From NCBI GenBank assembly GCA_902493535.1, contig CABUQG010000036.1, positions 1 to 10,202 on the forward strand: 10,202 nucleotides of DNA, in the 5' to 3' direction. Source of the DNA: an uncultured Collinsella sp. GTDB taxonomy: Bacteria > Actinomycetota > Coriobacteriia > Coriobacteriales > Coriobacteriaceae. The notes beneath the pieces were generated by a model. The model was not told the DNA's origin and made no database searches. It worked only from the letters and a program-made list of their open reading frames with translations. Below, in pieces: positions 6,035 to 10,202 of the stretch (positions are counted from its first letter, which is position 1; every line of letters starts with the position of its first letter). The translations under genes were made by a program, and so were the position numbers.

Positions 6035-8365
6035 TTACTTATCCTGTTCAAACGTTTGAGCGGTTGGCGTGGTGCGAACCTTAAGCGCTTTGTGCCCAGA
6101 GTCCTTCGAAGTCGTAACCGTGTACTCGACCTTTATGTCTTGTCCAAGAAGCATGTGGACGCCGCCCCATGCAACCTTCAGGCCATCGTGCGTCGCTTCG
6201 TTCATCTCGATAGAACCGGAGCCCGAAGTCTTAATGTCCGAAATGCTGCCTCCCGCGGGAGCATAGAGATAGAGCCTCAGCACCTCGTCATCAATATCCT
6301 GGCTAATGCCGTTATGGCCCTGGAAATAACCAGGCATCTCGGCCTTCTCCTGGGGGGTCATCGTGTTCTTGAGCGTGGTGGTCACTCGATACGTCGTCGA
6401 GCCATCGGCATTTTCAACCGAAGAATCGATGGTGACTCGCTTATCAAGGAACCAATCCATCTTCGAATAGCTGTAGTTGTTCACATAGACGCCCAAGATC
6501 GGAGCCTCCGACGTATCGGCTTGGAGGGCGCCCGATATTCCAAGAGCCTTCGCGGCCTTTTCCTCGTCATCGTTTCTCGAATACATGAGGATGCGACCCT
6601 CGGAAGCGCCCTTTTCGATGGCGGCAGCGATCTTAGTAATATCGCTGGAGCCCAGTTCGTCCACGATCTTGTTAAAAGCCGATCCGGCAACCGCCGCAAA
6701 AATGGCGTCCTGTTCCTCTACCGGGTAATTCCAATAAATATCGTGCAGCAGCACCTTTGCAGCGTTGCTTCCGTCGACGACGGTGCCGTCGGGAAGCTGC
6801 GTGCCACCTACAATGCCGAGCATATACTGCAAAAATACCGGATCGACTGCAAATACGCCGTCGATGTCATCTCCGACAATGGCCTTCTGCATATCGCTGG
6901 CAAGCTGAGCCGCACGCGGATAATCGGGCGTCATCGTAACATCGCCCATCGTGTATCCGAGCGTGTTGAATCCGGTCAGGCCCCATCCGGTCGTGAACAA
7001 GTTTGCCTCTTCATCGGTGATGGGAAGCGGGCTCAAGGGCTCTTTCATCATGTCGACTTTGACAAAATCGCCCAGTTCGAGCTTACCGTCAGTCACTGAC
7101 ATCACGCCGCGAGAACCCGGGAAACCGCCGCAGGCGCGGATCTCGACATTGCTCATCGCGAGCACAAGATAATGGCGCGTCTGGCCGTTGGCGCCGAGCA
7201 TCTGGGGCAGAACGGGGGCGATCTTCTCTGCCGCATCGACCACACCGTCCAGGGTGGCAAAGCCGTCCTTTGCCTTATCGACCAGCTCGGTCACCTGGGC
7301 GATATGCGTATCGCCAATACCCTGCACCTTTTTGTTGGCGCCCTTGAACGCCTTCGAGCTATCGGAGAGCGAATCGGCGACCGCCTGCAGCGCGGACACG
7401 TTGATTGTCCCGTCCTGGAACAGCTTGCCGGGCGTTGCCTGAGCGAGATTATCGGCCATGGGGACCAGCGCGCCGCTCGAAACATCGGACAGAGCGTCGA
7501 CCATGGTGCGGGCGGCATTAATGTCGCCGCCGTACACCGGAATGAACGAGGCCATCGTCCACACCGGACTCGAGGTCTCCTTCTTCATGCTGCTGCAGAG
7601 CTCGTCAATTTTTTTCGCATCGTCGGGCAGGGTCGAAAAATCGCCCGACGTGACCTTGTCCTTAAGGCCGCCGACAATCTCGACAGTTTCCTTTGCCTGG
7701 CTCTTCACGGTTTTTGCCGAGTTAAACAGCATGAAGCCACTCACGCCAAAAGCGACAAGAACCACCGCGACGATGGCAGCGACAACGGCTGCAACGCGAC
7801 GCTTCTTGCGCTCGCCCTTGCGATGGCGATGGCGAACCAGGCCGTTCGAGGTCGGGCTCGTCGAGGAATCACCGCCGTAGTTCAAGCCAAAATCGTAATA
7901 ATCTTCCTTGGAACCCGAGCCCGCAAACTCGGCACCGCTATCATCCAGGCGGGCGAACGTGCCTGTCTCGGAGGCGCCGGTGTAAATCGTGCCGAGGTTA
8001 CCCGTAAGCCCCGCGCCACCGGCAGAGGGAGTATTGTTGTCGGCCTTGCCGGCATTAACGTTGCCGGCGCCATTCGCGGCGTTGGCAGTACCTGCGTTGT
8101 TCGCAGGTACCGAAGGAGCCCCGCTCGGCTGCGACGTGGAGGTTGCACCGCCCGCAAAGACATTCCCTCTTGCACGGCCGGTCTTTTTTGCCTTTTGGGA
8201 CTGCTCGTACAGAGCGGTAAACATCGCTGTCTCGCCCGGGGACACGCGCTTACCGGAACCGCCCTGTCCAGCGCCGCCCGGCGTGCCGGCCTTACCAGCC
8301 CCGTTCGGACGCGGCGGAACTGCAGGACGGCCGCTATCGCTGCCCTTAAAGTGATTACCAGCCAT
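6035..8365 (-). CDS. Membrane-anchored DUF4012 protein with a long low-complexity cytoplasmic tail
   Basis: The protein has 776 residues and no known biochemical role. Residues 1-175 are Gly/Ala/Asn/Pro/Ser-rich and probably disordered. A basic cluster (RHRHRKGERKKRR, 178-190) precedes a single membrane helix at about 191-214, giving an inside-N, outside-C orientation. The extracytoplasmic part has a helical region (about 215-390) and then the DUF4012 signature: HYLVLAMSNVEIRACGGFPG at 398-417, then VTDGKLELGDF. A C-terminal beta-rich region follows (about 625-770), with VTIDSSVENADGSTTYRVT at 644-662. The ATG at 8363-8365 is preferred because GAGGA lies 7 nt upstream; an in-frame TTG nine codons earlier has no ribosome site. 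It is coupled to glmM, and DUF4012 genes are often found with cell-surface polysaccharide genes. An envelope role is therefore inferred, not shown. Confidence 0.9.
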   Translation of the reverse strand: MAGNHFKGSDSGRPAVPPRPNGAGKAGTPGGAGQGGSGKRVSPGETAMFTALYEQSQKAKKTGRARGNVFAGGATSTSQPSGAPSVPANNAGTANAANGAGNVNAGKADNNTPSAGGAGLTGNLGTIYTGASETGTFARLDDSGAEFAGSGSKEDYYDFGLNYGGDSSTSPTSNGLVRHRHRKGERKKRRVAAVVAAIVAVVLVAFGVSGFMLFNSAKTVKSQAKETVEIVGGLKDKVTSGDFSTLPDDAKKIDELCSSMKKETSSPVWTMASFIPVYGGDINAARTMVDALSDVSSGALVPMADNLAQATPGKLFQDGTINVSALQAVADSLSDSSKAFKGANKKVQGIGDTHIAQVTELVDKAKDGFATLDGVVDAAEKIAPVLPQMLGANGQTRHYLVLAMSNVEIRACGGFPGSRGVMSVTDGKLELGDFVKVDMMKEPLSPLPITDEEANLFTTGWGLTGFNTLGYTMGDVTMTPDYPRAAQLASDMQKAIVGDDIDGVFAVDPVFLQYMLGIVGGTQLPDGTVVDGSNAAKVLLHDIYWNYPVEEQDAIFAAVAGSAFNKIVDELGSSDITKIAAAIEKGASEGRILMYSRNDDEEKAAKALGISGALQADTSEAPILGVYVNNYSYSKMDWFLDKRVTIDSSVENADGSTTYRVTTTLKNTMTPQEKAEMPGYFQGHNGISQDIDDEVLRLYLYAPAGGSISDIKTSGSGSIEMNEATHDGLKVAWGGVHMLLGQDIKVEYTVTTSKDSGHKALKVRTTPTAQTFEQDK
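8088..8110. repeat. Perfect 9-bp inverted repeat inside the DUF4012 gene
   Basis: GTACCTGCG (8088-8096) and CGCAGGTAC (8102-8110) are exact reverse complements separated by TTGTT. It lies in the stretch encoding the low-complexity tail, around residues 86-93. It would form a strong hairpin in the mRNA. It may be a by-product of Ala/Asn/Gly-rich coding, or it may slow ribosomes or polymerase. There is no U tract, so it is not an obvious terminator. Confidence 0.6.
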
Positions 8366-8401
8366 AAAGAAATCCTCGCAATTGAGTCGCAATGAAAAAG
8401 T

Positions 8402-8423
8402 CCATAACGTTACTAGTTTATGG
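8402..8423. repeat. Inverted repeat upstream of the DUF4012 gene, possible operator
   Basis: CCATAA (8402-8407) and TTATGG (8418-8423) form a 6-bp inverted repeat with a 10-nt AT-rich spacer, 37-58 nt upstream of the DUF4012 start codon. It overlaps the best candidate -10 element for this gene, which is a typical position for a repressor site. With 6-bp arms, chance cannot be excluded. Confidence 0.35.
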
Positions 8424-8446
8424 CATTTTGAGCATCGACAGCTAAA
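8417..8446 (-). promoter_or_regulatory. Weak candidate promoter for DUF4012-glmM
   Basis: On the minus strand TTTAGC (8446-8441) and CATAAA (8422-8417) are 18 nt apart. TG at the extended -10 position (TGCCATAAA) adds some support. The -35 match is poor. The 149-nt gap to the exporter stop has no other better candidate, and transcription may instead read through from the exporter gene. Confidence 0.25.
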
Positions 8447-8514
8447 CTCCAGACACGGACATCAATTGGCGAAAATGCGGCACAACACCTTTTCCGTCTT
8501 GGCAGCGGCGCCAG

Positions 8515-9537
8515 CTACACCGTGAGGAACATCATCACGATGATCATGGCAAAGCCGATAAGGTCGGTCGGCAAAAACACCGTGCCCAGCATAACGGCGC
8601 TGGTGATGGTCGCCGAGACGGGCTCCACGGTTCCGATGAGACTCGCACGCACCGAGCCGATGTCCTTAACGCCCTGCATATAGAGCATGTAAGCAAAAAA
8701 CGAGCCGATAACCACGAACACCGCGAGCGCCTCGACGCCGGCAGCGTCGAGTGCCGGCACATGCGCCCAGGGCTGCACGAAGACACATGAGATCACGCCC
8801 GCCGTGAGCATTGCCGAGCCCGTGACGATGGGGCTGCCGTATTCGGGCAGGATCTTGGCGGGAATCACCGCCATACACGCGGCGCTGACCGCACACATAA
8901 GACCTGCTGCCAGGCCAAGCGGCGAGATATTCAGGCTGGTGGGGTCGCCGCCGGTGGCGATTAAAAAGGTTCCACCCAGAGCCAGGCCAATGCCGATGAC
9001 TTCGCGAGTACGCGGCATACGGCGATCGGTCACGCAGGCGTAGCCCATGATGATAACGAGCTGCAGGCACTGGAGCACCGTCGCGGTTCCGGCGTTCGTC
9101 AGGCGCACGGCCGAAAGATAGCAAAACTGGTTGAACAGCAGGCCAAAAGCGGTAAAGAGCAGCAGCTGCTTGCGATCAGCGGGCGTCGTCCAAAGCTTGA
9201 CCAGGCGTGCGCGGTCGCGCGTGACAACCACAGCCATAAAGAGCAGGCCGGCGAGAATCTGACGCACGCTCATAAGCCACAGCGTATCGACATGGTAGGT
9301 ATCGAACAAAAAACTCGCGCTGGTGCCCGAGAAGCCCCAAAACGAACCGCCCACCAGCGTAGCCAAGACGCCCGTGATCATCTTGCGCGTCGAAGCGCTG
9401 TTCAGGCGGTCGCGCCATGCGCGACGGGTGTTGCGGCTGAGCTCGTCGGTGCCCTCGGGCACATCAATGTTCGATATATCGGTCATCGGCACCGAAGCCC
9501 CTGCGCCTTCGACCTGCTCGACACACTCTTTGCTCAT
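8515..9537 (-). CDS. EamA/DMT-superfamily transporter, 10 TM
   Basis: This is an integral inner-membrane carrier of the drug/metabolite transporter superfamily with two EamA repeats, of the kind that export amino acids or other small metabolites. The substrate cannot be told from sequence. The protein has 340 residues: a hydrophilic, acidic-then-basic N-terminus of about 50 residues, longer than usual, and then ten hydrophobic segments near 53-72, 85-105, 124-144, 146-168, 178-196, 205-224, 236-254, 268-288, 295-318 and 321-340. Repeat-end signatures are ATVLQCLQLVIIMGYA near 152-167 in the first half and ASLIGTVEPVSATITSAVML at 298-317 in the second. The ATG follows GGGGGAG at 4-nt spacing. 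The frame ends in TAG directly at the end of TM10, with no cytoplasmic tail, yet the frame beyond stays open for 33 codons and begins LAPLPRRKR. It may be first in a unit with the DUF4012 gene and glmM, as no terminator lies between. Confidence 0.9.
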   Translation of the reverse strand: MSKECVEQVEGAGASVPMTDISNIDVPEGTDELSRNTRRAWRDRLNSASTRKMITGVLATLVGGSFWGFSGTSASFLFDTYHVDTLWLMSVRQILAGLLFMAVVVTRDRARLVKLWTTPADRKQLLLFTAFGLLFNQFCYLSAVRLTNAGTATVLQCLQLVIIMGYACVTDRRMPRTREVIGIGLALGGTFLIATGGDPTSLNISPLGLAAGLMCAVSAACMAVIPAKILPEYGSPIVTGSAMLTAGVISCVFVQPWAHVPALDAAGVEALAVFVVIGSFFAYMLYMQGVKDIGSVRASLIGTVEPVSATITSAVMLGTVFLPTDLIGFAMIIVMMFLTV

Positions 9538-9606
9538 TCCACTCCCCCGAAACAGCCTGGAAACAATTCGGCTTACCTTACCACGGCGAAGTCACCAGCT
9601 GGAGGC

Positions 9607-9629
9607 TTGTCCGCTTATCGGTAGGACAA
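9607..9629. repeat. Inverted repeat upstream of the transporter gene, possible operator
   Basis: TTGTCC (9607-9612) and GGACAA (9624-9629) are exact inverted repeats with an 11-nt spacer, one full helical turn or two between arm centres. It sits 70-92 nt upstream of the transporter start codon. Its size and position suit a dimeric regulator, such as the LysR-type proteins that often control exporters. No regulator gene is in the window, and 6-bp arms can occur by chance. Confidence 0.35.
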
Positions 9630-9752
9630 TTCCGCAGGCGTCTTTCCATAGCTCGATACCGCAATGGCCTTGCATTATGCGACAGCCAAATCGCGGCAGC
9701 AGGCTCTTTTGAAATGGATACGACAAAGCCCCCGAATTCCACAATGTAAGCG

Positions 9753-9797
9753 ATTTTTAAAAATGTTCTTGCCACCGAGTTCAGGCTCCGTTATATT
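9753..9797 (+). promoter_or_regulatory. Promoter of the tRNA-Val gene with UP-like element
   Basis: TTGCCA (9769-9774) and TATATT (9792-9797) are separated by exactly 17 nt. Directly upstream, ATTTTTAAAAAT (9753-9764) is a perfect 12-bp AT palindrome at about -51 to -40, where UP elements of strong stable-RNA promoters bind the alpha subunit of RNA polymerase. The expected start is near 9804, giving a leader of about 22 nt before the tRNA. The leader carries a repeated TTGCGC. Confidence 0.8.
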
Positions 9798-9826
9798 ATC
9801 CCTTGCGCGCTTGCGCACCCTTGATC

Positions 9827-9901
9827 GGGCGTTTAGCTCAGGGGGAGAGCGCTTCCCTGACACGGAAGAGGTCAGAAGTTCAAATCTTCTAACGCCCACC
9901 A
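9827..9901 (+). tRNA. tRNA-Val, anticodon GAC, CCA encoded
   Basis: The cloverleaf is complete. The acceptor arm GGGCGTT pairs with AACGCCC over 7 bp. The D arm is GCTC/GAGC, the anticodon arm CTTCC/GGAAG with loop CTGACAC, and the T arm AGAAG/CTTCT with loop TTCAAAT. Discriminator A9898 is followed by encoded CCA (9899-9901). The loop gives anticodon GAC at 34-36, which reads GUC and GUU valine codons. It has its own promoter and terminator and appears to be a single-gene unit. Confidence 0.97.
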
Positions 9902-9909
9902 AATGTTCG

Positions 9910-9946
9910 CAGCTCAGAGGCTATGTCCTCTGGGCTGTTTTGTTTT
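9910..9946 (+). terminator. Intrinsic terminator of tRNA-Val
   Basis: CAGCTCAGAGG (9910-9920) pairs with CCTCTGGGCTG (9927-9937) over 11 bp with one G-U and a 6-nt loop. It is followed by TTTTGTTTTA. It begins 8 nt after the encoded CCA, as expected for a single tRNA transcript. Confidence 0.93.
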
Positions 9947-10195
9947 ATGTCGCCAAATCAGCTGGCAGCTCCAACCGCCCAAGCAACCACCCTGCCCATA
10001 CACAAAACCGCGTCAGCGACCCAAGTGCCTATCCCGGCTGACTCCGCAGTCAATCAAAACCGCCCCAATAGTCACCGAGGCCGAGACCAACACATCTCGA
10101 ACCCATCCAAGCCGCAACTTCTCAGCAAAACGCCGCGATGTCTGCGTCCTGCGGTATCCTTGAGCCACTTGCACCTGCAGCACCAAGGAGCCGCC

Positions 10196-10202
10196 ATGCG
10201 CA
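10196..10202 (+). CDS. Probable start of a gene running off the right edge
   Basis: An ATG at 10196-10198 is preceded by a perfect AAGGAG (10185-10190) at 5-nt spacing. This is the same strong ribosome-site style as pheT in this window. Only two codons are visible (Met-Arg), so nothing can be said of the product. A TATCCT at 10155-10160 resembles the -10 of the pheST promoter but lacks a clear -35. Confidence 0.45.

Noticed and set aside
5219..7099. 626-codon plus-strand open frame spanning glmM and the DUF4012 gene
   Set aside because: It crosses two well-supported minus-strand genes and their junction and shows no known fold signature.
9578..9775. 65-codon minus-strand open frame between the tRNA and the transporter
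   Set aside because: GTG start with no ribosome site, overlaps the tRNA promoter, and no similarity recognised.
9827..9901. tRNA-Val as an integration site for a mobile element
   Set aside because: No integrase, no duplicated tRNA 3' end and no attachment-like repeat is visible in the 300 nt downstream.
9903..10163. 86-codon plus-strand frame after tRNA-Val
   Set aside because: It starts inside the tRNA terminator region, has no ribosome site and has unnatural composition (Pro/Gln/Arg-rich).
10013..10202. Minus-strand frame open from the right edge to a TGA at 10013-10015
   Set aside because: The stretch (for example EKLRLGWVRDVLVSASVT) looks mildly protein-like, but there is no recognised family, no start in view and only moderate codon bias. 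It conflicts with the strong plus-strand ribosome site at 10185-10190.

Overview
The window is ordinary chromosomal DNA from a high-GC Gram-positive bacterium. The most likely source is a member of the Coriobacteriia, probably a Collinsella-like gut actinobacterium. That assignment rests on GC-rich codon use, a T-box leader, strong purine Shine-Dalgarno sites and the general look of the proteins; it was not confirmed by a search. I see no insertion sequence, phage gene, CRISPR array or defence cassette.

Left block (1-2909, minus strand): the phenylalanyl-tRNA synthetase operon. It runs from an extended -10 promoter (about 2901-2909) into a roughly 290-nt T-box riboswitch with a UUC (Phe) specifier, an antiterminator and an intrinsic terminator, then pheS (complete) and pheT (460 N-terminal codons, leaving the window at position 1). 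Every regulatory element agrees with sensing uncharged tRNA-Phe.

Centre (3028-6031): a plus-strand M32 metallocarboxypeptidase gene, divergent from the phe operon, converges on minus-strand glmM. A strong hairpin at 4625-4663 lies between the two stop codons and can serve both directions.

Right-centre (6035-9537, minus strand): a 10-TM EamA/DMT-family exporter gene, then a gene for a membrane-anchored DUF4012 protein, then glmM. The DUF4012 stop and the glmM start are separated by only 3 nt, so these two are almost certainly cotranscribed and translationally coupled. GlmM makes glucosamine-1-phosphate for UDP-GlcNAc and peptidoglycan, so the pairing hints at a cell-envelope role for the DUF4012 protein. 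No terminator is visible between the exporter gene and the DUF4012 gene, so a three-gene unit is possible.

Right edge (9538-10202): a tRNA-Val(GAC) gene with an encoded CCA, its own strong promoter (AT-rich UP-like element, TTGCCA-N17-TATATT) and an intrinsic terminator. Positions 9947-10184 hold no gene I can support. An AAGGAG-N5-ATG at 10185-10198 suggests that a plus-strand gene begins just before the window ends.

The many long open frames opposite these genes are codon-bias shadows. The points most worth a second look are unusual residues in the PheS substrate pocket, the coupling of the DUF4012 gene to glmM with its long low-complexity cytoplasmic tail, and a possible recent nonsense codon at the 3' end of the exporter gene. 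I did not find a convincing undescribed system.
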